The translations under genes and the position numbers were made by a program. A stretch of DNA of 64,000 nt, taken from JBBQYD01 sp942493075. GTDB lineage: Bacteria > Verrucomicrobiota > Verrucomicrobiia > Limisphaerales > UBA8199. The notes under the pieces were generated by a model that searched no databases, had not been told where the DNA came from, and saw only the letters and a program-made list of their open reading frames with translations. Numbering within the stretch: the stretch's first letter is position 1; each line of letters starts with the position of its first letter. This document shows, one piece after another, positions 36,352 to 44,823 of the stretch. Location of the stretch: positions 3,658,001-3,722,000 of the forward strand of contig OW818681.1 of NCBI GenBank assembly GCA_942493075.1. Reading direction: 5' to 3'.

Positions 36352-36442
36352 GGAGAGATGGCAGAGTGGTTTAACGCACACGCCTGGAAAGCGTGAGTGG
36401 GCTTAAACCCCACCGGGGGTTCGAATCCCCCTCTCTCCGCCA
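36352..36442 (+). tRNA. tRNA-Ser (GGA)
   Basis: The acceptor arms GGAGAGA and TCTCTCC pair, with discriminator G and an encoded CCA. The D arm holds GGCAGAGTGGTTTAACGC. The anticodon stem CACGC/GCGTG encloses CTGGAAA, giving anticodon GGA (reads UCC/UCU). A long variable arm (GTGGGCTTAAACCCCAC) marks class II, and the T arm is GGGGGTTCGAATCCCCC. Confidence 0.96.
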
Positions 36443-36492
36443 CTTCAATTCTCCTCCCCTGACTGAAGCTCCTGCGACACGCTGCGCCAGGA

Positions 36493-36978
36493 CTAATCGC
36501 GAAAGTTCACGAACTGCAATGGGGCTGGAAACTCGTGCGCTTTCACGGCTGCGATCACCGATTGCAAGTCGTCCCGACTCTTCCCAGTCACCCGAACTTC
36601 GTTCCCTTGGATTTGGGTCGTAACCTTGAGCTTGGTTTCCCGGATGAACGAGGTGATCTGCTTGGCTACAGGCTGATCCAAACCCTGCTTCAGCTTGATC
36701 ACCTGGCGAGTGTGTCCTAAGGGTGAGATCTCAGGCTCGCCCTTATCGACGCTCTTGAGGCTGATGCTTCGCTTGGCAAGTTTACCCATGACAATCTCAA
36801 CCAGCGCGCGAACCTTAAACTGATCCTCGGCTGATAGTTTGATCTCGTCCTTCTCCAGCACAATACTGGCGGTGCTGCCTTTGAAATCGAATCGCGTGGC
36901 CAGTTCTTTTTTAGCCTGGTTGACCGCGTTCTCTATCTCCATCGAGTTAATCTGCGAAACAATATCGAATGAGGGCAT
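36493..36978 (-). CDS. YajQ-family nucleotide-binding protein (DUF520)
   Basis: The 161-residue protein matches YajQ along its whole length: MPSFDIVSQINSMEIENAVN, TRFDFKGS, a middle segment ending SPLGHTRQVIKLKQGLDQP, and the end FIRETKLKVTTQIQGNEVRVTGKSRDDLQSVI through LPLQFVNFRD-like FPAPLQFVNFRD. Two ferredoxin-like domains are expected. Homologues bind nucleotides, and a Xanthomonas member binds cyclic di-GMP and modulates a transcription factor; the function here is unproven. It is divergent from frr. Confidence 0.93.
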   Translation of the reverse strand: MPSFDIVSQINSMEIENAVNQAKKELATRFDFKGSTASIVLEKDEIKLSAEDQFKVRALVEIVMGKLAKRSISLKSVDKGEPEISPLGHTRQVIKLKQGLDQPVAKQITSFIRETKLKVTTQIQGNEVRVTGKSRDDLQSVIAAVKAHEFPAPLQFVNFRD

Positions 36979-37102
36979 GAGATCCTTTCAACTTTAACGG
37001 GGAAGACTGTACTGGGTGCGGCGGAAAAAACCAATGCTTTTGAAGCACTTAAAAAGTTGCCCCTATACACCTTTGCCGCCCTCTGCTACAGTCCTCTCAC
37101 TT

Positions 37103-37663
37103 ATGGCACTGGACGATCTTTTACTCGAAGCTGACGATAAGATGAGCAAGACCGAGCAGGTGGTCGTAAACGAATTCACCGGAGTTCGCACCGGCAAAGC
37201 CTCCCCCAGCCTGGTGGAGAACATCATGGTCGAGGTTTATGGATCGAACATGCGAATTCGTGAACTTGCGGGTATTACTACTCCCGAACCACGGATGCTG
37301 AGCATTCAGCCGTGGGATGCCACTTCCATTCACGCCATCGAGAAGGCCATCCAGAAGAGTAATCTCGGGCTCAACCCTGCAATCTTTGGCAAATCGATCC
37401 GGCTCTTCTTTCCCGAACTGAGCCAGGAACGCCGTCAGGAATTCGTTAAGATCATCAAGAAAATGGCCGAAGATGGCCGCGTGGCCGTCCGCCACGTCCG
37501 CCGCGACACCATGGATCAGATCAAGAAGCACGCGCACGACAGCGGCACTACCGAGGATCAGGTGAAGCAAGCCGAGAAAGAGCTTCAGAAACTGACCGAT
37601 GATTGCATCGCCAAGATCGATGCCCATCTGGCGAACAAGGAAAAAGAGCTCATGACCGTTTAG
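37103..37663 (+). CDS. frr: Ribosome recycling factor
   Basis: From the ATG at 37103 (MALDDLLLEADDKMSKTEQ) the product is 186 residues, the normal length. Family motifs: FTGVRTGKASPSLVENIMVEVYG, IQPWDATSIHAIEKAIQKSNLGLNP, the domain II segment RLFFPELSQERRQEFVKIIKK, and VRHVRRDTMDQIKK. With EF-G it splits post-termination ribosomes. pyrH and tsf, frequent neighbours, are not here. The open frame upstream to 37016 is not family-like. Confidence 0.96.
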   Translation: MALDDLLLEADDKMSKTEQVVVNEFTGVRTGKASPSLVENIMVEVYGSNMRIRELAGITTPEPRMLSIQPWDATSIHAIEKAIQKSNLGLNPAIFGKSIRLFFPELSQERRQEFVKIIKKMAEDGRVAVRHVRRDTMDQIKKHAHDSGTTEDQVKQAEKELQKLTDDCIAKIDAHLANKEKELMTV

Positions 37664-37714
37664 GCATCTGTCACGATGGTGACCCGAGGCCATTGAGCCT
37701 GCTGTTAGGATTTC

Positions 37715-37748
37715 TTCTCCCTCCCGCATTCGTTTGCCGGAGGGAGAA
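37715..37748 (+). terminator. Terminator-like hairpin after frr
   Basis: TTCTCCCTCC (37715-37724) pairs perfectly with GGAGGGAGAA (37739-37748) around 14 bases; ATGTTTAAT follows. It sits between the convergent ends of frr and the GH-A hydrolase gene. Confidence 0.6.
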
Positions 37749-37775
37749 ATGTTTAATGCCCGCTAAAATCTCCGT

Positions 37776-39239
37776 TTAGTTTCGTTTTAGAACCAGTGCT
37801 TCATCAGTAATGAGAGCTGGGGCATCGTAAACCGGAATGTCCTTCAGCGTTACCTGGTCCCCTTCAGAAGCAATGGACTTGGCGGGTATGGCATAGATTC
37901 CGCCAGTAATTGTGTCCACCCACACGGGGTTCTTGAACGACCCTTTTGGGAATGTGAACGACGCAGGAATCGTTTGGTTCTGATTGGAAGGCACATCGCT
38001 CTTGTCCCAGAACGCCAATACATGAGTGCCACTCTGCTTGTGCTTGTAGGGGTAGCACGCCGTGGACTTCTCCGCTTTAATCTCGCATTGGAACTCCGGG
38101 ACCAGTTCCAACTGGTCATCGAAAACCGATACCACGTTCTGAACAGCATAGTAAGCAATCTTCACCTTCAAAATGCGGTATTGCTTATCCGTCTTCACAA
38201 GGCCGTAACGATCCATGTCCCCCAGGCGATATCCTTCCCAGCGGTTGTAATCGAGATCGGCTATTGAGAACACCAGCGATTCAGCGCCATGGCCGAGATC
38301 ACCGAGCATCCGACGCACCTGCCACTTGGCTTGTGTCAACTCGGTCCACGGATACTTTTTCAACGCCCCACCCAGGCAGAACTCCGACTGTGTGCCCGCT
38401 TCTGCCTGCCACAGCCTTAGATGAGGAGCGTACTGCTGCACCAGCGTTCGAACCTTTTCGACGTCCTCATAATGCCCTTCATCCGGGTTGCGGGTGTAAG
38501 CATGGTAAGCGAACCAATAGAAAAGCGATTCCTTCTTCAGTTCGGTGACGCGTTTGAGCCATCCCTCGGTCCAATCCGGTTTAGGACCGCAGAGGACTGC
38601 ACCGGCGATACGGGCATCCGGAATGATGCGCTTGATGATCTCAGCCGTTCGAATGTTGATGTCCGCCGTCATCTCGGGAGTGTGCTGCTTGTTGCCGTCG
38701 GGCTCGTTCCACATTCCCCAATCGCGAATCTTTCCCTGATACCGTTTAGCCATCGTTTCGACCCACTTGTCCATGGCAGCCAAGGCCTCCTCTGACTTTG
38801 GAAAGCCTCCCGATAGTCCCCTACCCCCGCCGTCCGGATAGATCGGGTTCCCATAAGAAGTCTCCAGAAAAATCTCCAACCCGCGTCCACGGGCATCATT
38901 GATCACCCGATCAAGCCACCGAAAATCGTATTTCCCTTTCTCGCGCTCGGTTGTTGCCCAGCCGCCCTGGAGCCGAATGCGGCGAATGCCAAGGGGCACG
39001 ATATACTCCTTATAGGAGTCATAGCTGGTAAACCCACGATCCAATGTCTCGCAACCAAGCCACCAGTTTTGCCCACTGATCTCACCGGCACTGCGAGGCG
39101 TTAGTGTGCCAATCCGTTTGAATCCGGGTTCGAGGGTGGTCTGCACGCGCGTCTCGGTATTATCGATCACAGGCTGCGCGAATGCGAAGGTCAGGCCAAG
39201 AAGACCACCCAGAGCAAATGTAAAAGCGACTCTCTTCAT
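37776..39239 (-). CDS. Secreted clan GH-A glycoside hydrolase-like protein
   Basis: The 487-residue protein has a signal peptide (MKRVAFTFALGGLLGLTFAFA) and a TIM-barrel hydrolase pattern. IRRIRLQGGWATTEREKGKYDFRWLD is an early beta-strand region; GMWNEPDG at about 175 supplies a likely acid/base Glu; WQAEAGTQSEFC at about 280 supplies a likely nucleophile Glu. A C-terminal beta region follows. The layout recalls GH39/GH5-type enzymes, but the family cannot be fixed by eye. As the last gene of the carbohydrate operon (12 bases after the dehydratase stop) it probably cuts a glycan in the periplasm or outside. Confidence 0.75.
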   Translation of the reverse strand: MKRVAFTFALGGLLGLTFAFAQPVIDNTETRVQTTLEPGFKRIGTLTPRSAGEISGQNWWLGCETLDRGFTSYDSYKEYIVPLGIRRIRLQGGWATTEREKGKYDFRWLDRVINDARGRGLEIFLETSYGNPIYPDGGGRGLSGGFPKSEEALAAMDKWVETMAKRYQGKIRDWGMWNEPDGNKQHTPEMTADINIRTAEIIKRIIPDARIAGAVLCGPKPDWTEGWLKRVTELKKESLFYWFAYHAYTRNPDEGHYEDVEKVRTLVQQYAPHLRLWQAEAGTQSEFCLGGALKKYPWTELTQAKWQVRRMLGDLGHGAESLVFSIADLDYNRWEGYRLGDMDRYGLVKTDKQYRILKVKIAYYAVQNVVSVFDDQLELVPEFQCEIKAEKSTACYPYKHKQSGTHVLAFWDKSDVPSNQNQTIPASFTFPKGSFKNPVWVDTITGGIYAIPAKSIASEGDQVTLKDIPVYDAPALITDEALVLKRN

Positions 39240-39251
39240 AGGTGTTTGGGT

Positions 39252-40427
39252 TCAGTGTTTCTTAGATTGGAAATAAGACCCCGCGTCCGGAGGCCTTATG
39301 TCCGTTAGATTTCCAGTATAATGTCGCAGCTCACGGGGTTGAAACGGATGCTCCGCGATCACCGCCTCGTCCAAATCGATTCCCAATCCGGGAAGGTCCG
39401 GTATCTGCATCTGACCATCATGGAAGACAATCTTTTCTGTGCTGATCAGACGCCGGTGGGCCACATCGGCACTCATGGTTTCGAGCACGGTAAAGTTCGG
39501 GACGCAGGCGGCCAATTGTAAATTGGCGGCATTTGCGACAGGGCCGCTTGGATTATGAGGGCAGATGGCAATGTGGTTGGCCTCAGCCTGGGCAGCGATT
39601 TTTTTGACTTCCATAATTCCGCCGACGTGGCTGACATCCGGTTGGGCGAAATCCGCGCAGTGCAGCGCGAAGAATCGTTGATAATCCCACCGGCTATAGA
39701 TGCGCTCCCCGGCTGCGATAGGAACGCGCACCCGGCGTTTGACCTCTGCTAAGGCTTCCAGGTTGTCGGGCGGAACTGGCTCCTCAAACCAATGGATATC
39801 ATATTCCTCCAATGCACGGCCAATTCGCACCGCAGTGGTGACGTTAAACCGGCCATGGCCTTCGATCAGAATATCCACCTCAGGACCGACCGCAGCGACA
39901 ACCGCCTCAATGCAGCGCATAGACTCGCGAAACTCCGTTTTACCAAGCTCCATGTACGCGGCGCCAAAAGGGTCCCACTTCAACCCGCGAAAACCGGCGG
40001 CCACAGCTTGCTTTGCTTTAGCTGCAAATTCTTCCGGCGTTTTGGCGGGAGCAAACCAGCCGTTTGCGTAGCAGGGCACCGCTGAGCGCACCTTGCCACC
40101 CAGAAGTTGATAAACAGGAACGCCCAAAGCTTTCCCTTTAATATCCCATAAAGCCATCTCCACTGCGGAAAGTGCGCTCATCAGCACGGGGCCTCCCCGC
40201 CAATAAACATCGCGATAAGTCTGATGCCAAATAGCCTCGATGTTGTGCGGATCAAGCCCGATCAATGTGCGTTCGAGCTCCTTTATGGCCTGGGCAACGG
40301 TTTGCTCCCGATACTCCAGTGTAGCTTCTCCCACCCCGTGCAGGCCGTCATCGGTCGTCACCTTAACGAACACCCAGTTAGTCCGGTAAGCGTGGCAAAT
40401 GAGCGGTTTAATCCCAGATATCTTCAT
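39252..40427 (-). CDS. Enolase-superfamily sugar-acid dehydratase (MR/MLE, galactonate dehydratase-like)
   Basis: The 391-residue protein has the N-terminal MR/MLE capping domain (DDGLHGVGEATLEYREQTV, WDIKGKALGVPVYQLLGGK) and a TIM barrel. Metal and catalytic positions resemble D-galactonate dehydratase: E and H in LIEGHGRFN, E in HWFEEPVPPDN, E in AAGERIYSRWD, and H in CPHNPSGPVANAA, then LETM. These enzymes dehydrate aldonic or uronic acids to 2-keto-3-deoxy acids. The exact substrate is uncertain. It lies between two glycoside hydrolase genes (12 and 45 bases), which suggests the released sugar is oxidised to an acid first, possibly by the SDR of the same operon. Confidence 0.88.
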   Translation of the reverse strand: MKISGIKPLICHAYRTNWVFVKVTTDDGLHGVGEATLEYREQTVAQAIKELERTLIGLDPHNIEAIWHQTYRDVYWRGGPVLMSALSAVEMALWDIKGKALGVPVYQLLGGKVRSAVPCYANGWFAPAKTPEEFAAKAKQAVAAGFRGLKWDPFGAAYMELGKTEFRESMRCIEAVVAAVGPEVDILIEGHGRFNVTTAVRIGRALEEYDIHWFEEPVPPDNLEALAEVKRRVRVPIAAGERIYSRWDYQRFFALHCADFAQPDVSHVGGIMEVKKIAAQAEANHIAICPHNPSGPVANAANLQLAACVPNFTVLETMSADVAHRRLISTEKIVFHDGQMQIPDLPGLGIDLDEAVIAEHPFQPRELRHYTGNLTDIRPPDAGSYFQSKKH

Positions 40428-40472
40428 GAATTGATATGTCGATTGGTTTCAGTAGAAAAACAGCTAAGGCTC

Positions 40473-42635
40473 CTATTTTTTGGCTTCAGGTGGAAACGTT
40501 TCGGCGCGGAGCCTGTAGATTCTCTCTCCCATGCTGCGGCATGCGGCAACCGTTTCCGCATAGGGAGTGTCACAAATGTCCAGCAAACCGGTTTGGTAAT
40601 TCTCTCCATCGAACCGTCCAGTGGCAGGTTGATCGTAGTATTGAAACCAGTGGGTGCCCACAATCGCAGGATTTCTTAACGCACTGGTCACGTAAGTGCG
40701 GTAGGCCCTCGCCCGATCCACATGATTTGCGACCATGACCAATCCGGATGGCTGCATCGGCGCATCCATCGTTGTAAAATGGAATTCGCCGATCAGGATC
40801 GGCCGGTCTAGATCGTGCGGCAGCTTTAAGTCCTCCACGCTCTGCGCGTAGCGGTTGATGCTTACCACATCGCAAAACCGGGCAGCAGCCTGCATAACCA
40901 GTGCGTTGCCGGAGTTGGCGAACCGGCATCCCAGATACAAGTGATTAGGTGCAGCCGCTTTGATCGCCTGTTTGCAGCCACGAAAGTACTCCTCGAGGTA
41001 ACGCCTGCTGAATGCGGCAAAATCCTGCTTCATCCTGAGATTCATAACCGCAGGAGCGTTGGTAGAGATGGCCAGATCCTCCCAGCCAGAATAGGAAGCA
41101 GTCCATGCCTTGTTTAGAGCGGCAATGCTTGTGTATTGCTTCCGGAGTTGGGTCGTAAAGGCATTCTTTGCAGGCTGATTGGAAGGTGACCGCAACGTGG
41201 CTGCTGCCAGATGGTTCGAATCGCCCCAATTCAGCTCGTTATCTACGAAGAAGCCGACACACCACGGATCATTGGAAGAGTCACGCAGTTCATCGTTCAA
41301 CGTTTTACCGATCAGTGCTCTCCAGCCTGGGTCGAATGGATCAGGCAACTTGCCCCAATTCCCTTCTGACCCCTGCAAGCGGAACTCCCTACGACCCAAA
41401 GGTGCGGAATACACAATCGCCGTGTAAGGAGTCTTTCGCATGTGATAGATCTCCGGGTCTGATGAGTTGGCTATGGTATTGAGCCCCCAACTCGACAATC
41501 GACGCTGCGCTTGAGCCGCATATCCTGAACGCCAACCGGGCCCGTATTTGCGAAACAGGTTCGCCTCCAGGAAATCATAGACCTCGTGATTATCGCGTCC
41601 CACGTAATAGCGGCGGGTGCTTTGCGGTTCGCGTCCGAAAAACGTCCCGAATTCTGAGTTCCTTTCCGGAAGGTGAAAGTAGTTTTCACGGTCAAGCAGC
41701 GGAGTGCCTCTGTATTCACTGCCAACGCGCACGCGGGTACCGACTCGCACCACACCATGGGACCAGAACAAGTTTCCCTCCGGGTCGATGAGCCACCAGG
41801 CTCCGTTGAGCTTTTCCACACGGAAGAAACCCGTTGCGGCCAGGCGCTGGCCCTGGGCCCAGCCTCCGTACTTGTTCCAACCGGCCACCCGCGTAGCCAA
41901 CGAAAGGGTTTCCTCTTCGGCATGCTCTCGTTTCCTGAAATCTGCCGGAGAATGAATCTTGTTGGACCAATCCCGATGGGCATATTGACCGAACTGATCC
42001 ACCAGAGGGAAGACTTTGGATGCTGGCCAATCTTCAAAAGGGGCGGGCGCGCCACACGCCCTGATCTCGCCGACTGCAAACTGGCCTGGTGCTCCGGGAT
42101 CAGGAGTGAAAATGGAAATGCTTGATACGCTCCCTGCATCGACAGTCCCGCGCCGTACAAAATCCATCGGCTGTCCCACCATTGACAGGAACTTCCCTTC
42201 CATAGGTGACGCCTTCTTGTCCCCAAGCCAAACCTCCAGCAAAGCCGGCTCTTGTCCTGAGGACAGGCACACCTGAAAAGTGGCCCTGCGTATTTCCGTA
42301 GTTGCAAGGCTCTCAGTCGAAGCATCGTCAACTCGCAGAATGATGCGGAGATCATTAGTCCCAAGATTCCGGACAGGCACCACAAGCTTTGCGAAGTCAG
42401 TCAACCCGCTTTCCGAACGGGACAAATGAAATTTTAGCCCGGCCCTGCCCTTGCCGGGATTGAACTGTACTGTGAGCCACCCGGAGTTCATGGCGTTGCT
42501 CGTTGCATGGGTGAATTCCACCCGACCGGCGGGGATTGAGCGCCAATCGGCCACAGTTCGTGCGGGGCCATCGCCTGCAACTGCCCATTGCATGAGGCCG
42601 AGGAAACAAGCGAACAATCTCATGGCAAAACTCAT
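40473..42635 (-). CDS. Secreted GH50/agarase-like glycoside hydrolase
   Basis: This 720-residue protein has a signal peptide (MSFAMRLFACFLGLMQWAVA), a beta-rich N-terminal carbohydrate-binding-like domain to about 230, and a GH-A-type barrel. The block GFFRVEKLNGAWWLIDPEGNLFWSHG is typical of proteins annotated as beta-agarases. FVDNELNWGD at about 470 holds the likely acid/base Glu, and PILIGEFHF at about 640 the likely nucleophile Glu. The match to GH50 is by pattern; a GH42-like galactosidase is the alternative. It lies 23 bases after the MFS transporter stop in the carbohydrate operon. Confidence 0.72.
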   Translation of the reverse strand: MSFAMRLFACFLGLMQWAVAGDGPARTVADWRSIPAGRVEFTHATSNAMNSGWLTVQFNPGKGRAGLKFHLSRSESGLTDFAKLVVPVRNLGTNDLRIILRVDDASTESLATTEIRRATFQVCLSSGQEPALLEVWLGDKKASPMEGKFLSMVGQPMDFVRRGTVDAGSVSSISIFTPDPGAPGQFAVGEIRACGAPAPFEDWPASKVFPLVDQFGQYAHRDWSNKIHSPADFRKREHAEEETLSLATRVAGWNKYGGWAQGQRLAATGFFRVEKLNGAWWLIDPEGNLFWSHGVVRVGTRVRVGSEYRGTPLLDRENYFHLPERNSEFGTFFGREPQSTRRYYVGRDNHEVYDFLEANLFRKYGPGWRSGYAAQAQRRLSSWGLNTIANSSDPEIYHMRKTPYTAIVYSAPLGRREFRLQGSEGNWGKLPDPFDPGWRALIGKTLNDELRDSSNDPWCVGFFVDNELNWGDSNHLAAATLRSPSNQPAKNAFTTQLRKQYTSIAALNKAWTASYSGWEDLAISTNAPAVMNLRMKQDFAAFSRRYLEEYFRGCKQAIKAAAPNHLYLGCRFANSGNALVMQAAARFCDVVSINRYAQSVEDLKLPHDLDRPILIGEFHFTTMDAPMQPSGLVMVANHVDRARAYRTYVTSALRNPAIVGTHWFQYYDQPATGRFDGENYQTGLLDICDTPYAETVAACRSMGERIYRLRAETFPPEAKK

Positions 42636-42658
42636 AATATTACAACCATCGGCAATAC

Positions 42659-43948
42659 CTATGATTTAACGGCAGTTTCCTGCAGCGGCAGCACCGGCTC
42701 GCGATAGCGATCCTTCTCAAACGTAAAGAACACGGCTGCGAGAACCGCAATCCCTCCAATCACGTAAGCCAGGGAGAGAAAGGAAAACCCTGCGCTCAAC
42801 CCCAGCCCCTGGGGATAGATCTCACGGCACCTTCCCATCAACCAAGGCGATAACGAACCCGTCAGAAAAGCCAGCATCGTCATGACTCCAACAGCCGAGG
42901 CGCGATGTGCCGGAGCGATCACTTCAAAGAGAGCCGCGTGAGTGTTCGCCTCATACACCCCACGAAACAGGCCGAAAGCCGCCATAGCAACACATGCCGC
43001 ACCCAGAGCATCGGCCCGCCCCATCAAGAAGATGATCGGCGCACCCAGCAGCATGGCGGTCCCCATCATCTGCGGACGAAACACAGGCCGGGCGATCGCA
43101 ATTCGGTCCGATAGAAACCCGCCGATCATGATCCCCCCAAACGCTGCCAGGTGATGAAAGAACATGGCATATCCGCCAGCTTTGGTGAGATTAAGCTGAA
43201 ACTTTTCCTGGAGGAAGACAGGCGCCCAAACGACGTAAGCATTGTTGACGAATACGATGGCGGTGAATCCCAGGGTTAAAAGCAGGGCGGTGCGCGAGCG
43301 GAACAATACCGCCAAAGCGCGCCAGACGGGCTCCCGCTGTTCTGCCCGGAGCGCAGGCTCACTGATCAAACGCCATGCCAGTATGGTTCCCAGCACAATC
43401 CCGCCGGCACCAAAAACATAGAATGCTGACCGCCATCCCCATCGTTCGGCTATGAATCCACCCAGGAAACCGCTGGCCATGACGCCGATATAGAGGGCAG
43501 CCTGGTGGACGGAAAGAGCGATGGCCCGGGTCTTCTTATGATGCGCAGCCAATAGCGGGTATGCAGCAGGTGCATAGAAAGACTCACCACCAGCGGTGGC
43601 CACGCTCCGAAAGGCGATGATCGCAACAAGGCCTCCGGCCAGACCGGTGCACATCGTTGCCGCACTCCAAAACAGAATGCTGCAAACGATGATCTTTTTG
43701 CGATTCCAAATGTCCCCCAGGTAACCCGCCACGGGCATCATCAAAGCCAGGACAAAGAACAGCACTGATCCGGCTAATCCAAGCTGGCTGTCGCTCAAGT
43801 GCAAATCGGTTTTGATCGCGCTCAGCACCACGCCAAAGATGGCTCGATCACCTTGATGGAAGAAAAAGGCGCAGGAAAGTAATGCCAGCAATTCCCATTT
43901 GTAACTGGGACGCTGCGCCTCGGATGGAACGGCGGGTTGAGAGTGCAT
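42659..43948 (-). CDS. MFS transporter, ACS-like (hexuronate/sugar-acid type)
   Basis: The 429-residue protein has about 12 hydrophobic segments and the MFS motif A after TM2 (GYLGDIWNRKKII). FFFHQGDRAIFGVVLSAIKTDLHLSDSQLGL near the N-terminus is the usual ACS-family opening. Such carriers import organic anions such as hexuronates by proton symport across the inner membrane. Its ATG overlaps the SDR stop (ATGA), indicating translational coupling. In context it likely imports the acid or sugar released by the secreted hydrolases. Confidence 0.88.
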   Translation of the reverse strand: MHSQPAVPSEAQRPSYKWELLALLSCAFFFHQGDRAIFGVVLSAIKTDLHLSDSQLGLAGSVLFFVLALMMPVAGYLGDIWNRKKIIVCSILFWSAATMCTGLAGGLVAIIAFRSVATAGGESFYAPAAYPLLAAHHKKTRAIALSVHQAALYIGVMASGFLGGFIAERWGWRSAFYVFGAGGIVLGTILAWRLISEPALRAEQREPVWRALAVLFRSRTALLLTLGFTAIVFVNNAYVVWAPVFLQEKFQLNLTKAGGYAMFFHHLAAFGGIMIGGFLSDRIAIARPVFRPQMMGTAMLLGAPIIFLMGRADALGAACVAMAAFGLFRGVYEANTHAALFEVIAPAHRASAVGVMTMLAFLTGSLSPWLMGRCREIYPQGLGLSAGFSFLSLAYVIGGIAVLAAVFFTFEKDRYREPVLPLQETAVKS

Positions 43949-44796
43949 CAGAGATCCACGTCAGCGGGCATGTGTTGAGCCGAACAACCTCCGTCAACCA
44001 GCAAGCGTGCTCCTGTAATATTGGCGGCATCACTCGAGGCCAGGAACAGAACGGCATGTCCTATGTCCTCAGGAAACGCCTCTATTCCGAGTGGAATGTT
44101 TGCTCGCCGCCTGGCGGCGTGCGCCGGATCCAGCTTGCGCCAGCGATCGCTATGAATATAGCCGGGGGCAACGGAGTTGACGCGAATCCTGTGAGGGGCC
44201 AGGTCCAGCGCCATGGAAAGAGTCATGGCGTCAATGGCGCCTTTGCTGGCCAGGTAAGCCGTTCGTTTGCGAATGGCACGTTTGGAGACGTTCGAAGCTA
44301 TATTTACGATGCAGCCTCCTCCTGATTTCTTCATCAGCCGGGCCGCTTGCTGAGACACATGGAACGTTCCTACAAGATTCACGGCAACCACGGCCTCGAA
44401 AAAGGAAAGCTTCACGTCCAGCATGTCGGGCCCAACACCCAGGTGCGCGGCGTTGTTCACCAAAACATCGAGCCTCTTGGTGGATGTTTTCACTACATCA
44501 AACATTGCCTCGACCTGTTCGGGGACGCTGATGTCTGCGGGAATGCCAATGACCTTTCGCAAGCCACGCCGGCGCAGAGCAGTCAGTGCTCCCTCTACCA
44601 ACTCATGGGTTACGTCGTTCAGAAACACCTTGGCCCCAGCCTTGGCAAACAAAGTGGCGATGCCCAATCCGGTGTTCTGACCGGCGCCGGTTACCAGGAC
44701 GGTTTTTCGGTTAAAAGGAAGCGCGCGCGAGCTCACGAGAGCGAGCCTAGCCCAGGAGGAAGGGATGGCGCAATTGCCGGATTTCGTCATTGCCAT
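43948..44796 (-). CDS. Short-chain dehydrogenase/reductase
   Basis: An SDR with the cofactor motif TVLVTGAGQNTGLGIA, DVLVNNAAHLG, catalytic Ser in VNIASNVS, the YxxxK-type catalytic pair in TAYLASKGAI, and a C-terminal FLASSDAANITGARLLVDGG. It oxidises or reduces a small hydroxyl or keto compound with NAD(P). The long reading starts at 44796 (282 residues), but its first ~30 residues are not SDR-like. A GTG at 44736 would give 262 residues and leave a more normal 87-base divergent promoter region. It is first in the carbohydrate operon. Confidence 0.88.
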   Translation of the reverse strand: MAMTKSGNCAIPSSWARLALVSSRALPFNRKTVLVTGAGQNTGLGIATLFAKAGAKVFLNDVTHELVEGALTALRRRGLRKVIGIPADISVPEQVEAMFDVVKTSTKRLDVLVNNAAHLGVGPDMLDVKLSFFEAVVAVNLVGTFHVSQQAARLMKKSGGGCIVNIASNVSKRAIRKRTAYLASKGAIDAMTLSMALDLAPHRIRVNSVAPGYIHSDRWRKLDPAHAARRRANIPLGIEAFPEDIGHAVLFLASSDAANITGARLLVDGGCSAQHMPADVDL

Positions 44797-44823
44797 TGCC
44801 GTTTAAGACAGCACCCTAATGGA